From Aliidiomarina sp. (GTDB lineage Bacteria > Pseudomonadota > Gammaproteobacteria > Enterobacterales > Alteromonadaceae), in the NCBI RefSeq assembly GCF_022565475.1, contig NZ_JAIUMR010000001.1, positions 124,001 through 188,000 on the forward strand: 64,000 nucleotides of DNA. The letters are read 5' to 3'. Every line of letters starts with the position of its first letter. Positions within the stretch are counted from its first letter, which is position 1. Below, one piece after another: positions 1 to 9,071 of the stretch. The position numbers and the translations under genes are program-made. Below the pieces are notes generated by a model that saw nothing but the letters and a program-made list of their open reading frames with translations, ran no database searches and was not told the origin of the DNA.

Positions 1-1015
1 GCACGTGGCCCGGACAGTTCATTGGCTTCACCGCATATTCACGATTTTCCGACGATGTGGTAAACATCAGCTCTGAGAATTTCTCCCAGTGACCCGATTT
101 CTCCCACAGCACGCGGTCCATCATTAACGGGCCTTTGACTTCCTGATAGTCATAGTCATGCAGCTTTTCGCGCACAAATTTTTCTAACTCTTGGAAGATA
201 GTCCAGCCATTGTGATGCCAAAACACCATGCCCGGCGCTTCTTCTTGCCAATGGAATAGATCTTGGGTTTTACCAATTTTGCGATGGTCACGCTTTTCTG
301 CTTCTTCTAAACGCTGCAAATAAGCTTTTAATTCTTTCTTATCCGCCCATGCGGTGCCGTAAATCCGTTGCAACATTTTATTATCGGAATTGCCGCGCCA
401 ATAAGCACCAGCCACTTTCATGATTTTAAAATGTTGACAAAAACGCATATTGGGCACGTGTGGGCCGCGACACATGTCGATATATTCTTCGTGGTGGTAC
501 AAACCCGGACGATCATCACGAGCAATATTTTCATCAAGAATTTCAACTTTGTAGCTTTCACCGCGCTGCACGAATACTTCACGAGCCTCGTCCCAGCTTA
601 CGCGCTTCTTAATGACGTCATAATTGGTTTTTTGTAATTCCTGCATGCGCTTTTCCAACGCATCAAGGTCATCTTGTGACAATGGCCGGTCGATATCGAC
701 ATCGTAATAAAACCCGTTATCAATAGTTGGGCCTATCGCCATTTTCGTATTTGGCCACAACTGCTTGATAGCATGCCCGAGCAAATGCGCGCAGGAGTGA
801 CGGATGATCTCAACCCCTTCCGGGTTTTTCGGTGTGATTATGGCGAGCGTCGCGTCATTTTCGATGACTTCACAAGCGTCAACGAGTTCACCATTTATGC
901 GACCAGCTACCGTTGCCTTGGCTAAACCAGGGCCAATGTCATTGGCCACATCAAGAACTGAAACGGGGCGGTCGAATTCGCGTTTGCTACCATCAGGGAG
1001 AGTAATTACCGGCAT
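1..1015 (-). CDS. thrS: Threonyl-tRNA synthetase, 5' part (3' end outside window)
   Basis: Charges tRNA-Thr with threonine in the cytoplasm. The visible 338 residues start at ATG 1013-1015, behind an AAAGGAAAG ribosome site. They contain an N-terminal TGS domain (about 1-61) and then the editing domain with its HxxxH pair at residues 73 and 77, the same numbering as E. coli ThrS. The second editing motif CRGPH is also seen. The catalytic core begins near the window edge, where MNCPGH carries the zinc-ligand cysteine at about residue 334. The gene is read leftwards, so the rest of the catalytic and anticodon-binding domains lie beyond base 1. Plus-strand open frames inside this stretch are shadows. 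The identification is near certain; only the truncation by the window is a limit. Confidence 0.97.
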   Translation of the reverse strand, partial: MPVITLPDGSKREFDRPVSVLDVANDIGPGLAKATVAGRINGELVDACEVIENDATLAIITPKNPEGVEIIRHSCAHLLGHAIKQLWPNTKMAIGPTIDNGFYYDVDIDRPLSQDDLDALEKRMQELQKTNYDVIKKRVSWDEAREVFVQRGESYKVEILDENIARDDRPGLYHHEEYIDMCRGPHVPNMRFCQHFKIMKVAGAYWRGNSDNKMLQRIYGTAWADKKELKAYLQRLEEAEKRDHRKIGKTQDLFHWQEEAPGMVFWHHNGWTIFQELEKFVREKLHDYDYQEVKGPLMMDRVLWEKSGHWEKFSELMFTTSSENREYAVKPMNCPGHV

Positions 1016-1093
1016 GATCTTTCCTTTTTACAGTGGTGACACCTACCAAGTGCCACTTGTATGAATTAAATACGTCGAAAAATGAACCGGGCA

Positions 1094-1122
1094 ACTATAC
1101 CGAAGCATAGCCTTCGACGCAA
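1094..1122 (-). promoter_or_regulatory. Probable sigma70 promoter of thrS
   Basis: On the minus strand TTGCGT (1117-1122) is followed after exactly 17 bases by TATAGT (1094-1099), about 80 bases upstream of the thrS start. No attenuator-like terminator was seen in the leader between this promoter and the gene. The call is by consensus only. Confidence 0.55.
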
Positions 1123-1147
1123 TCAAGAATCACGCTAACAGTCTGAC

Positions 1148-2038
1148 TTACAGCAGGAACAAGGCACTGATTCCGAGCATGGCGATGACGGTACCAGCAA
1201 GCGCTCGAAAACTAATACGACGGCCACGGATAAAGTTGATACCGAGCATAAACAATGGCGCTGTGGACAAGAGTGTTTGTGCAATCCCCGGCGTAACATA
1301 AGCAATCGCCGTCTGTTGTAGCCAAATCGCCAAAAAAGTTCCGAGGAAAATCGCTGTTAACAAGGTCGGTAAATTCGTTTGACGAACCGCGCTCACGGTT
1401 TGTTTGAGCATCTGCGGCCGCATCATCAACAGCGCCAGTGTTAACACGATAGTGCCCGCCGCGAGACGCAACATGGCAGCTTGTAGCGCGTTAATCGAGA
1501 AGTGTTGAAACGCATAAAAAGCCATCACTAAACCCACAGCTTGACAGACTGCGGCAGCAACACCAAATAGTATACCACTGCGCGACAATGGCACCCCGGC
1601 AACAGGCTGTCGTTCAGTCAACACCAAAAGGACACCACTAATTACCACGATGGCAGCGACAAGCTCACGCCAACTTAGGGTTTCACTGATAAACAACCAT
1701 GCAATCAGCGCGGCAAACGGCGGCGCAAGATATTCCAGCAGGATAGTATGTCCAGCGCCAAGTCGACGAAGTGCGGAAAAGTAACAGGTATCGCCAATTG
1801 TGATGCCAATGACGCCGCTCAATAACAGTAACCAAATTGGCGTGCTCGCCCAACTCAACTGCTCGAGATTACTAAAGATCAGAAGACCAATGGCAAGCAA
1901 AGGGGTTGCAATCAGGCCTTTTACCAAATTCAGCTGCGCTGAACTCAAATGGTGACTACTGCGCGCATACATTAACGTCGCTAACGCCCAGCAAAACGCC
2001 GCAAGTAAGGCTGCACCCTGCCCTAAATAAGCACTCAT
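1148..2038 (-). CDS. EamA/DMT-family membrane transporter
   Basis: A 296-residue hydrophobic protein with about ten membrane helices arranged as two EamA repeats (roughly residues 5-135 and 150-294). This is the usual length and layout for drug/metabolite transporter family permeases of the inner membrane. The repeat signatures are visible: GDTCYFSALRRLGA in the first half and the polar-aromatic segment around AFYAFQHFSINALQAA in the second. The substrate cannot be told from sequence; family members export amino acids, nucleosides or other small metabolites. It lies upstream of thrS in the same direction, but thrS has its own promoter-like sequence. The start is ATG 2036-2038. Confidence 0.85.
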   Translation of the reverse strand: MSAYLGQGAALLAAFCWALATLMYARSSHHLSSAQLNLVKGLIATPLLAIGLLIFSNLEQLSWASTPIWLLLLSGVIGITIGDTCYFSALRRLGAGHTILLEYLAPPFAALIAWLFISETLSWRELVAAIVVISGVLLVLTERQPVAGVPLSRSGILFGVAAAVCQAVGLVMAFYAFQHFSINALQAAMLRLAAGTIVLTLALLMMRPQMLKQTVSAVRQTNLPTLLTAIFLGTFLAIWLQQTAIAYVTPGIAQTLLSTAPLFMLGINFIRGRRISFRALAGTVIAMLGISALFLL

Positions 2039-2176
2039 TGATGCCTCAAAGGTAAGAAAATTTGTCGAAATGACGTCACGTTACACACTCCCAAGCAGAA
2101 TCCACAGCAGTAAGCGGTTGGCGTTGCTATAGTTGAAGACAGAGGTACTTTTTTGCGACTGTTCGAGGACATCGTT

Positions 2177-2389
2177 ATGGACCAAGAAAAATTGCACGAT
2201 GCAGCAGCACATTGCCCACATTGCGGGCACACCATTCATTTTTACGTCGACTTATCCGCTGACGATCCGCAAAACTATGAAGAAGAGTGCCCGGTTTGCG
2301 GCGATATTTTATATGTCGAACTGTTCCGTGATGTCGGCGACGACAAGTTTCATGTCCGCATTAAAGCGGACGATGAACAATATTATTAA
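2177..2389 (+). CDS. CPXCG-motif cysteine-rich zinc-ribbon protein
   Basis: A 70-residue protein with two CPxCG knuckles (cysteines 13/16 and 38/41) spaced as in a zinc ribbon, followed by an acidic tail ending DDEQYY. This matches the widespread gammaproteobacterial CPXCG-motif family of unknown function. The start is set at ATG 2177 because GAGGA (2165-2169) lies 7 bases before it. An in-frame alternative start eight codons upstream has no ribosome site. It is transcribed away from the EamA gene and converges on riboflavin synthase, leaving only 7 bases between the two stops. Zinc binding is inferred from the four cysteines; the biological role is unknown. Confidence 0.85.
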   Translation: MDQEKLHDAAAHCPHCGHTIHFYVDLSADDPQNYEEECPVCGDILYVELFRDVGDDKFHVRIKADDEQYY

Positions 2390-2396
2390 TCGGCAT

Positions 2397-3029
2397 TTAA
2401 TCGGCAATGGTTCGCTGCAAAACACGTTTTACCGTTTCGACAATGGTCACCGTTTGCTGATCCGCTTCAATATTTAATTTTTGTCCCGGTGTAGCATCGC
2501 CAAGAATGGTCAAATCCAGGGTCTCTGGAATTAAATGCAGCCAAAACCCCTCGTCGGAGACTTCGCCAACGGTTAAACTTGCACCGTCCACCGCCACAAA
2601 ACCTTTAGGTAAAATATACTCAAGCCACTTCGGCGCCAGCTTTAAATACATACGGCAGTTGTTTTCACTGTCAATACGCTCAGCCAATACAGCGGTGGTT
2701 TGAATATGCCCGGAAACAATATGCCCACCCAGCTCACGTCCGAGGGTTAAAGAGCGCTCGAAGTTCACCGTACTGCCTACACGAAGATCACCCAAATTGG
2801 TCAAACGAAGGGTTTCATCAATAACATCAAACCGAACCAACGAACGCTCTGGTGCCGCGTGGTGGTCAAAACCTGTAACCGTTAAGCAGCAACCATTGAT
2901 CGCAATACTAGCGCCGGTTTCAACCGCTAAAAGATGCTCTGGCGCAACCGCGATTTCAAGTTGACGAAATTGCCCTTGGTCTCGAATCGAGTTAACCTGA
3001 GCCTTAGTTTGAACAATACCGGTAAACAT
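2397..3029 (-). CDS. ribE: Riboflavin synthase, alpha subunit
   Basis: Dismutes two molecules of 6,7-dimethyl-8-ribityllumazine to riboflavin and the pyrimidinedione, the last step of riboflavin synthesis in the cytoplasm. The 210-residue protein shows the family hallmark N-terminus MFTGIV and two lumazine-binding barrel repeats (about 1-97 and 98-200). The first contains INGCCLTV and the second GHIVSGHIQ and VDGASLTV. A C-terminal helix follows. Length and motifs are normal. It is divergent from the DUF3080 lipoprotein gene with a 27-base gap, too short for an FMN riboswitch, so control must differ from the rib operons that carry one. E. coli calls this gene ribC or ribE. Confidence 0.96.
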   Translation of the reverse strand: MFTGIVQTKAQVNSIRDQGQFRQLEIAVAPEHLLAVETGASIAINGCCLTVTGFDHHAAPERSLVRFDVIDETLRLTNLGDLRVGSTVNFERSLTLGRELGGHIVSGHIQTTAVLAERIDSENNCRMYLKLAPKWLEYILPKGFVAVDGASLTVGEVSDEGFWLHLIPETLDLTILGDATPGQKLNIEADQQTVTIVETVKRVLQRTIAD

Positions 3030-3056
3030 AGAGACCTCTTATCTTGGACTGCGACC

Positions 3057-4160
3057 ATGCCCGCAAAAATCGCCGCTAGTGTAACGCAAAAGTTGAGTTT
3101 GCGCACGGCTCTACTGCTCTGCTTTACTGTTCTCCTCGTAGGCGGCTGTAGTCGCAGCAGCTCGTCGGCACTGAGCGAATATCAAGCGCGAATTGCGCGC
3201 TTGACCGACAGTGAAACTGTTCCCGTTCAACGCCCTAATTTCGAACGTTTGCCGCGTGTGCAAGAAAGTCGCAGTGAAATTCCTGAATACACCATTAGCT
3301 TGGTTGCAAGCCAACGTTTAAATCGCTGTCGAGCTGGTCAATTGATAGCGGATCGCAATAGTTCCTTAGGACGCGTGCAACCCCCTCATTTACGTTTGCG
3401 GCATGAAATTGAGATGCTGATCGCCCTGCCAGAATGTCTGGCTGATGCTGACGTCGCGAGTCAATCTATCGCCGCTGAACTGGCGACAGCAATCACCCAC
3501 AAACAAGAGACACTGCCGCTTTGGACGCAGCGTTTGCTGACCACGGAACCCATTTTGCGCGACGCTTTGCGCCCCGGCCGCAAGGTTCTCGGACCAGAGG
3601 AAATGGCCGGTGCTCAAGAAACCTTAGCGGCACTGGACAACATTCTTTATGTACTCGCTGCTATCGACGAGTACCTCGATGAACCGAGCCAAACTGATGT
3701 ATTGGATGATTTGAATTTGGCAGAATACTGGCAACCCAGTTGGCAAGCACTTGGCCAAAGTGATTTTCTACCGCGCTACTGGCGCTCGCAACAACATGCT
3801 TTGGGTGCAATGCGCGCACTAAATCTACAATTAGCAGGAGCTGAACAGGCGCTACGATGCTCGGCTACTCGAACACCTGTTGAAGCAGAATATCTACACA
3901 CGGTGATGTTGAATTTCTGGATTGCTGAGTTGCAACCCATGTTCGCGCACTGGAACAGCTTACAGCAGCAGTTAACCGTGCGTTTGCAACAGCTCCAAAG
4001 CTTTTATGAATCGTCGGCATGGCTCGATTATTTTGAGCATTTAATCGGCGAGCAGAGTTATGCGGCACAATTGCAACGGGAAGTTCGAATACATGCGGAA
4101 CATTGGCAGAGCCTGCTCGCGTCTTGTCAGCTCGATCCGGTCTCTGGCCGACGTAATTGA
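3057..4160 (+). CDS. DUF3080-family lipoprotein
   Basis: A 367-residue predicted lipoprotein. From ATG 3057 the N-terminus has a basic stretch, a hydrophobic segment and the lipobox LLVGGC, which places it at a membrane facing the periplasm. The rest is helical, with repeated Leu/Gln-rich segments and scattered cysteines near the C-terminus, matching DUF3080 as I recall that family. No function is known. An upstream in-frame start at 2934 was not used because it would overlap ribE by about 100 bases and bury the signal peptide. The 3' end overlaps the convergent lipid-kinase gene by 34 bases. Confidence 0.75.
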   Translation: MPAKIAASVTQKLSLRTALLLCFTVLLVGGCSRSSSSALSEYQARIARLTDSETVPVQRPNFERLPRVQESRSEIPEYTISLVASQRLNRCRAGQLIADRNSSLGRVQPPHLRLRHEIEMLIALPECLADADVASQSIAAELATAITHKQETLPLWTQRLLTTEPILRDALRPGRKVLGPEEMAGAQETLAALDNILYVLAAIDEYLDEPSQTDVLDDLNLAEYWQPSWQALGQSDFLPRYWRSQQHALGAMRALNLQLAGAEQALRCSATRTPVEAEYLHTVMLNFWIAELQPMFAHWNSLQQQLTVRLQQLQSFYESSAWLDYFEHLIGEQSYAAQLQREVRIHAEHWQSLLASCQLDPVSGRRN

Positions 4161-5047
4161 AATGCCGCAGGAATGGTACGGATTCGGATTGGTGTCGTGC
4201 CAATCCATTCACCATCAGCTTCGACGGGTAAATTCGGTGTGGTAATTTCCAGTGCCGAAAATTGCCCGCTGTGCACTTGCTTAAGACCTAAATGTCGCCC
4301 TTGATAGAGCTTCGGTAGGCTGACTAATTTGCGCCACAGCGGCATCGCCTCAATTAAGCTATAGGCCAAGTAACCATCATTCAACACGGCGTGTGGTGCT
4401 ATGTGCATGCCGGCACCAAAATAATTGCCATTGGCAGCAGTGAGAAGTAAGGTTTTTCGCTGCCCTAATGCCAGCAATTTCTGCTGCGTACCACGAAAAT
4501 GTAAGGGTTGTTCGCGGTAATTGATTAGACTCAGCAATGCACACGCGAGGTAACTCAGTCGCGGCCATAGGTACTTTTTATGACCCAAACGCTGCACAAT
4601 TTCCGCGTCAAAGCCAACACCGGCAACATTAATAAAATACCGCGAACCTACCTGGCCAAGGTCAATGGTCTGGATGGGCGCTGTTAACGCCTGTTCAAGC
4701 CAGAACTGGTCGCTGTGTAATTTGGATTTGCTGCCTACTTGCGCTTGGAACCAGCTACGGGCAAAGTCATTTCCTGTGCCGCAGGGTATATAACCCACGG
4801 GCAACTGGCTTCCAACGATAGCATTAGCCGCTTGATGCAAAGTGCCATCACCGCCGAGTACGACCACACGCTCGATCGCTGTGGTCGCTTGCAAACGCTC
4901 AAACGCGGCGACTGTTTGCGCCACCTGAGGGTACGTTTCAAACCGACAGCAACGCTCGCCTACAGCTTGCAAATGGCGCTCAAGCAAGGTCACAAAACGG
5001 TCTTTGCGACGATTCGCTAACGGATTAAGAAAAAGAACCGTCGTCAA
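4127..5047 (-). CDS. Diacylglycerol/lipid kinase family protein (YegS-like)
   Basis: A 306-residue cytoplasmic enzyme with the DAGK catalytic fold, predicted to phosphorylate a lipid such as diacylglycerol using ATP. Visible motifs are the N-terminal NPLANRRK segment, the nucleotide-binding VVLGGDGTLHQAANA and the CGTGNDFARS loop in the first half. The C-terminal beta domain includes NGNYFGAGMHIAP and ends with VEADGEW. The start appears to be TTG (5045-5047), preceded by AAGGAGGAG about 8 bases upstream; no better ATG is present. The exact lipid substrate cannot be assigned from sequence. The 3' end overlaps the convergent DUF3080 gene. Confidence 0.88.
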   Translation of the reverse strand: MTTVLFLNPLANRRKDRFVTLLERHLQAVGERCCRFETYPQVAQTVAAFERLQATTAIERVVVLGGDGTLHQAANAIVGSQLPVGYIPCGTGNDFARSWFQAQVGSKSKLHSDQFWLEQALTAPIQTIDLGQVGSRYFINVAGVGFDAEIVQRLGHKKYLWPRLSYLACALLSLINYREQPLHFRGTQQKLLALGQRKTLLLTAANGNYFGAGMHIAPHAVLNDGYLAYSLIEAMPLWRKLVSLPKLYQGRHLGLKQVHSGQFSALEITTPNLPVEADGEWIGTTPIRIRTIPAAFQLRRPETGSS

Positions 5048-5079
5048 TGCTGAGACTCCTCCTTGAGTTTAGAGCTCAT

Positions 5080-5556
5080 TTAGCTTTCATCGCGTGGACG
5101 TAGGTTTTCAAACACTTCACTCGCTTTGTAAACATTCTCTTCATCAGGTAAAGGACCACGACCTAGACGAATCTCTAAATTCACTTCCACTTCACTGCGA
5201 CCGTCGCCCAAGGTTAATCCCATGTGATAACGCGTGAATGGACCAGGATATCCCATGCCAAAGCCAACATGACTAGTACTCACTCGCTCACGGTCAACAA
5301 ACGTTTCACGATTAGTTACACGAAACCAATCATAGCCGCGCTCGAGCGTCAACTCGCTCGCTCGTAACATGGCGTAATCGACAGCCATGCCAATGTTATC
5401 ACCGCGCGCTTTAAAATTGACTCGATATTGCTCATCGGTAATTTGCCGTTCGGAATAGCCAAAGCCGCCACGTTGCGCTTCACGGTAAGCCGGTTGCCCA
5501 GCACAGGCACTTAAAAACAGCACTGTGGTGATCATCAATCCCATGAATCTAAGCAT
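5080..5556 (-). CDS. CC0125/CC1285-type small lipoprotein
   Basis: A 158-residue protein with a signal peptide ending in lipobox FLSACAG. A conserved-looking domain follows (FGYSERQITDEQYRVNFKARG, then TLERGYDWFRVTNRE) that I recognise as the CC0125/CC1285 lipoprotein family. This family is predicted to sit in the cell envelope; no biochemical function is known. Here it lies 32 bases upstream of the lipid-kinase gene on the same strand and may be co-transcribed with it. The start ATG (5554-5556) is preceded by an AGAGGTG-like ribosome site. Confidence 0.75.
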   Translation of the reverse strand: MLRFMGLMITTVLFLSACAGQPAYREAQRGGFGYSERQITDEQYRVNFKARGDNIGMAVDYAMLRASELTLERGYDWFRVTNRETFVDRERVSTSHVGFGMGYPGPFTRYHMGLTLGDGRSEVEVNLEIRLGRGPLPDEENVYKASEVFENLRPRDES

Positions 5557-5593
5557 ACAACACCTCTTGGTTTCTGTGCATTCGCGTTATTTA

Positions 5594-6151
5594 TTATAGT
5601 CGGCGGCGGCGGTTTGGGTTCAGCTCTTTATCAAATCTTTGCCAATTTGGTAAATACTGGTCCATTAAGCGATAGAACCGTGGACTATGGCTTGCTTCAT
5701 GCAAATGCACTAACTCGTGAACGAGAACATAATCAATTAACTCTGGCGCTTTATCGGCTAACATCAAACTCAGCCAAACCCTGCCAGTGCGCACATTACA
5801 GCTTCCCCAGCGAGTATGCATTTTTTTCACACGTACATCGGTTATCGTAACGCCAACCTGCGTCGCTAAACTAATCACGCGTGCCGATGCATAGTCTTGA
5901 AGCTGTTGCCGCTTTCCTTCAAGTGCGTCCCAATTCACCAATTTTGGAGCTTGCTCCGATCCCGAAATGCGCTCAACATGATGACGGATCCAAGTGCTTT
6001 TTTCGGCGACAAACCGCAATACGTCGCGATCGCTTGCCCATGGTGGTGCCGACACACGGACTTCGCCACTATCACTGCGAATACGGATTCGTATCGTTTT
6101 CATTACTTTTCGGGTCAGCTTAAACCGCACCCCGGCGTGTTCATACCACAT
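5594..6151 (-). CDS. YgjP-type zinc metallopeptidase domain protein
   Basis: A 185-residue protein of the YgjP/DUF45 (WLM-like) group. The zinc site HELVH at residues 145-149 is followed by a third histidine at 155, and the family RWGSC signature lies at 114-118. The N-terminal RIRIRSDSGEVRVSAP strand and the C-terminal helix containing YLPNWQ also fit. Predicted to be a cytoplasmic metal-dependent protease-like enzyme; its substrate is unknown. The length is slightly short for the family (often about 230). The start at ATG 6149-6151 keeps the first beta strand; a second Met at codon 17 would cut it. Confidence 0.85.
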   Translation of the reverse strand: MWYEHAGVRFKLTRKVMKTIRIRIRSDSGEVRVSAPPWASDRDVLRFVAEKSTWIRHHVERISGSEQAPKLVNWDALEGKRQQLQDYASARVISLATQVGVTITDVRVKKMHTRWGSCNVRTGRVWLSLMLADKAPELIDYVLVHELVHLHEASHSPRFYRLMDQYLPNWQRFDKELNPNRRRRL

Positions 6152-6283
6152 TGAATACCTTGAAATTTTCTACATTGCTTCAGCAGGCGAGGTTTCTCGA
6201 CCACCATAGCACAAGTTGTCGAATAGAGTGCAGCCTGCCATACTCAAATCAGAATAAAAATTTCCTCATTAAGGAGTTAAGCT

Positions 6284-7636
6284 ATGCAGTCCAATCCGAC
6301 TTTGCCGCACACCAATTCTTCCAAAACTTGGCCAACACTATTCGCGGGTCTCCTGCTCACAGTACCACTCTGGTTTAGCCCAACAAGTCAGGCCAAAGAG
6401 CAACGCTCATTGCATAGCATTAGTGAGCAACTTGAACAACAAGTGATTGCGTGGCGACGCGACATTCATCAGCACCCCGAGTTAAGTAACCGCGAGTTTC
6501 GCACCGCAGCGCTCGTTGCTGAGCATCTTCGTTCGCTCGACATGGAGGTGCAAACCGAAATTGCGCACACCGGCGTGGTTGGTTTTCTCCGCGGCGGTAA
6601 GCCCGGCCCAACGATTGCGCTGCGCGCGGATATGGACGCTTTACCGGTGAAAGAACTTACCGACGTCCCCTTTGCTTCGCAAGCAATGGGCGAATATCGT
6701 GGCCGCGAAGTGCCCGTCATGCACGCCTGCGGCCATGATTTGCACGTCGCTATGTTACTCGGCGCTGCGACCCACCTTGCCGCTCATCGCGACGAGATCG
6801 AAGGCAACGTCATGTTTATCTTTCAACCTGCCGAAGAAGGCGCTCCCGAGGGCGAAGAAGGCGGTGCTGAACTGATGTTAAAGGAAGGACTTTTCGCTGA
6901 ACACAAGCCCGACGTCGTGCTCGGTATTCATGTTTGGTCTGCCGGCAATACTGGCGTTATTGGCTACCGCAAAGGTCCGCTAATGGCATCCTCTGATCGT
7001 TTTGAAATTACCATTAAGGGCGAGCAAACGCATGGTTCGCGGCCGTGGGGAGGAATTGACCCGATTGTCACCGCAGCACAGGTAATCAATAACGTGCAAA
7101 CCATCGTTAGCCGACAAGTAGACGTCACCAAAGCACCTGCTGTGGTTAGCTTTGGTATTGTCGAAGGTGGTGTGCGTAACAATATCATTCCTGATGAAGT
7201 CTATTTAGAAGGCACCATCCGCAATTTTGACATGGGCATTCGCGCTGACATCTTCCAACTTCTAGAACGTACGGCGACCCACACGGCAAAAGCTGCTGGT
7301 GCTGAAGCACATATTCATATTCATGAAGGCTACCCGGTGACTTATAACGATCCGGAATTGGTTGCCCACTTGCTGCCATTAACCCAGGTCGTTGCTGGCG
7401 AGCAAAATGTCCGTGAAAACGAACTGGTTACTGGAGCCGAAGACTTTTCATTCTATGCTCAAGAAGTTCCGGGGATGTTCGTTTTCTTAGGTATTACACC
7501 TCACGACCAAGACCCAGCGACAGCACCTAGTAATCATTCACCTTACTTCTATGCTGACGAAGATGCACTGCGCACTGGCACAGAGCTCTTTATCAACTGG
7601 GTGATGCATTTCCCTCACGATTTTCTTTCCCGCTAA
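6284..7636 (+). CDS. Exported M20-family amidohydrolase
   Basis: A 450-residue metal-dependent amidohydrolase of the IAA-amino-acid/hippurate hydrolase (M20D) type, predicted to cleave N-acyl amino acids or similar amides. An N-terminal hydrophobic segment (about residues 17-33, ending near SQAKEQ) looks like a signal peptide, so it probably works in the periplasm or outside. Visible motifs are HQHPELS near residue 65, ADMDALP, the metal-binding HACGHDLHV, the PAEEGAPEGEEGGA acidic stretch and GAEDFSFY near the C-terminus. The lid domain includes QTHGSRPWGGIDP. The start ATG 6284 has AAGGAG 8 bases upstream. The gene ends at a bidirectional terminator. Confidence 0.92.
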   Translation: MQSNPTLPHTNSSKTWPTLFAGLLLTVPLWFSPTSQAKEQRSLHSISEQLEQQVIAWRRDIHQHPELSNREFRTAALVAEHLRSLDMEVQTEIAHTGVVGFLRGGKPGPTIALRADMDALPVKELTDVPFASQAMGEYRGREVPVMHACGHDLHVAMLLGAATHLAAHRDEIEGNVMFIFQPAEEGAPEGEEGGAELMLKEGLFAEHKPDVVLGIHVWSAGNTGVIGYRKGPLMASSDRFEITIKGEQTHGSRPWGGIDPIVTAAQVINNVQTIVSRQVDVTKAPAVVSFGIVEGGVRNNIIPDEVYLEGTIRNFDMGIRADIFQLLERTATHTAKAAGAEAHIHIHEGYPVTYNDPELVAHLLPLTQVVAGEQNVRENELVTGAEDFSFYAQEVPGMFVFLGITPHDQDPATAPSNHSPYFYADEDALRTGTELFINWVMHFPHDFLSR

Positions 7637-7641
7637 ACAAT

Positions 7642-7665
7642 AAAGGCCACGTCATCGTGGCCTTT
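7642..7665. terminator. Bidirectional rho-independent terminator
   Basis: A perfect 10-base stem AAAGGCCACG/CGTGGCCTTT around a 4-base loop lies between the convergent M20 and substrate-binding genes, with T-rich sequence on both sides (TTTCGTTT on plus, TTTATTG on minus). Confidence 0.85.
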
Positions 7666-7668
7666 CGT

Positions 7669-8850
7669 TTATCTATCCTGCCAAGCCGGCATCGGTATTC
7701 GCGGTTCTGCTACTGCTTGTTGCGGCGGCCAAACCACCCGCTTTTCACCGTCTTGCCATTGAATGAACACGCCTTGGTGAGCGATTTGATAGCCGCGCTT
7801 GTCGACTTTAAACGGACCAAACACGGTTGTGATTTCAGTATTTAAAAGCACATCCCTGATCGCATCGCTATTGAGGCTGCCGGCGCTCGTAATCGCATGT
7901 GCAAGCAGCTGGCAACTGCCATAGGCACCCGCAGCATGAAAACTCGGTGCCCGTTGAAAACGCTCTTGATAAGCGGCAACAAACGCATGAGAGCCAGGTA
8001 AAGGAACCGACGCCTCCCACGCTGACAACCCGAACATATAATCCGCATCAGCACCTAATGCTTGCTGAAATTCGTCGACTGCACCCGAATTTCCGACCAT
8101 TTTCACATCGATATCAAGCGCTTTTAATTGCTCAGTAATGGTCACGAAATTGTCGAGTGCCGACGCCGCAAGGGCCAACACTTCTGTTTCAGCAGCTGCG
8201 ATTTCCTGTAAAAAGTGAGAGAAATCGGACGTACCACTGGGGTAAGCCTGATTAAAAACAACCTCCATCCCCTTTTCGTTGGCTAATCGTGCTGCACCTT
8301 GACCTGCTGCATGCGGAAATAGAGCATCTTCATGCAAGACCGCCACGCGCTGATAACCATGCTCTTCGGCTAAGGTAATCAAGCCTGCCAAAAAGACATC
8401 TGCTGGTGGCAACACCATAAATAGATGATGACGCCCTTGTTCCCAAATTGACGACGTGGCTGCTAACGGCGTTATGTGAACAAAACGGTGTTTCTCGGTA
8501 ATCGGGGCAACGGCCTCGGTGAGCGTGGAGCCATATGGCCCCATAATTGCATCGACTCGGTCCTCTGTAATTAGCTGCTCATACAAGGCCTGAGCTTTTG
8601 TTTGACTCGACTCGTCATCATAAATCACAAATTCAACTGGGCGTCCTAACAGCCCGCCACTTCGATTGAGATCTTCCGCACAGAGCAGATACCCATTTCG
8701 AGCGGCGCTTCCTTGGGTAACATACGCACCTGTTTGCGACATGGTTGCGCCGATGCGCAGTGGTTCCGTTATACCATCATCACATCCGGCCAACGTTGTT
8801 AACGATGCGGCAGCAAAGACAACACTGAATCGATGAATTGAAGTTTTCAC
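7669..8850 (-). CDS. Branched-chain-type ABC substrate-binding lipoprotein (orphan)
   Basis: A 394-residue periplasmic binding protein of the Peripla_BP_6/LivJ type. The core starts with IGATMSQTGAYVTQGSAARNGY and continues through DDESSQTKAQALYEQLI and GPYGSTLTEAVAPI, all typical of amino-acid or amide binding proteins. The signal peptide ends at lipobox TLAGC, so it is probably a lipoprotein. I place the start at GTG 8848-8850, preceded by GGAAGG 4 bases away; longer in-frame starts up to 8997 add a non-signal N-terminus. No permease or ATPase gene is nearby, so it may serve a transporter elsewhere or act as a sensor. The upstream leader is unusually A/T-rich. Confidence 0.87.
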   Translation of the reverse strand: MKTSIHRFSVVFAAASLTTLAGCDDGITEPLRIGATMSQTGAYVTQGSAARNGYLLCAEDLNRSGGLLGRPVEFVIYDDESSQTKAQALYEQLITEDRVDAIMGPYGSTLTEAVAPITEKHRFVHITPLAATSSIWEQGRHHLFMVLPPADVFLAGLITLAEEHGYQRVAVLHEDALFPHAAGQGAARLANEKGMEVVFNQAYPSGTSDFSHFLQEIAAAETEVLALAASALDNFVTITEQLKALDIDVKMVGNSGAVDEFQQALGADADYMFGLSAWEASVPLPGSHAFVAAYQERFQRAPSFHAAGAYGSCQLLAHAITSAGSLNSDAIRDVLLNTEITTVFGPFKVDKRGYQIAHQGVFIQWQDGEKRVVWPPQQAVAEPRIPMPAWQDR

Positions 8851-9071
8851 GAGCCTTCCTTTTATTTTTGTTTTTATTTTTGCTTTTGTAGCTATAACCA
8901 TAGGTGAAATTGTCCCCCGATGTAAGTCATTTTTACCTTTAGATGACGCGAATTTGACAATTATTGACGATTCTTCATAACGAAAATCCGTCTTCATCGT
9001 TCTACACTACTGTTGTCCTGCAGTCGAACCACACCTCGTGTGAAACCGCTGCATTGAAAAGGAGTACCACA

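Noticed and set aside
2133-2477. 114-codon plus-strand frame overlapping the CPXCG gene
   Set aside because: The overlapping frame with four paired cysteines and a ribosome site is the real gene.
2934-3056. Upstream extension of the DUF3080 gene to an in-frame start at 2934
   Set aside because: It overlaps the divergent ribE coding region and hides the lipoprotein signal peptide that starts at 3057.
8851-8997. Longer reading of the orphan binding protein from 8997
   Set aside because: Adds a charged non-signal N-terminus; GTG 8850 has a ribosome site and gives a proper lipoprotein signal.
8964-9071. Longer reading of the small barrel protein from 8964
   Set aside because: No ribosome site and it would hide the signal peptide; ATG 9072 has AAAGGAG.
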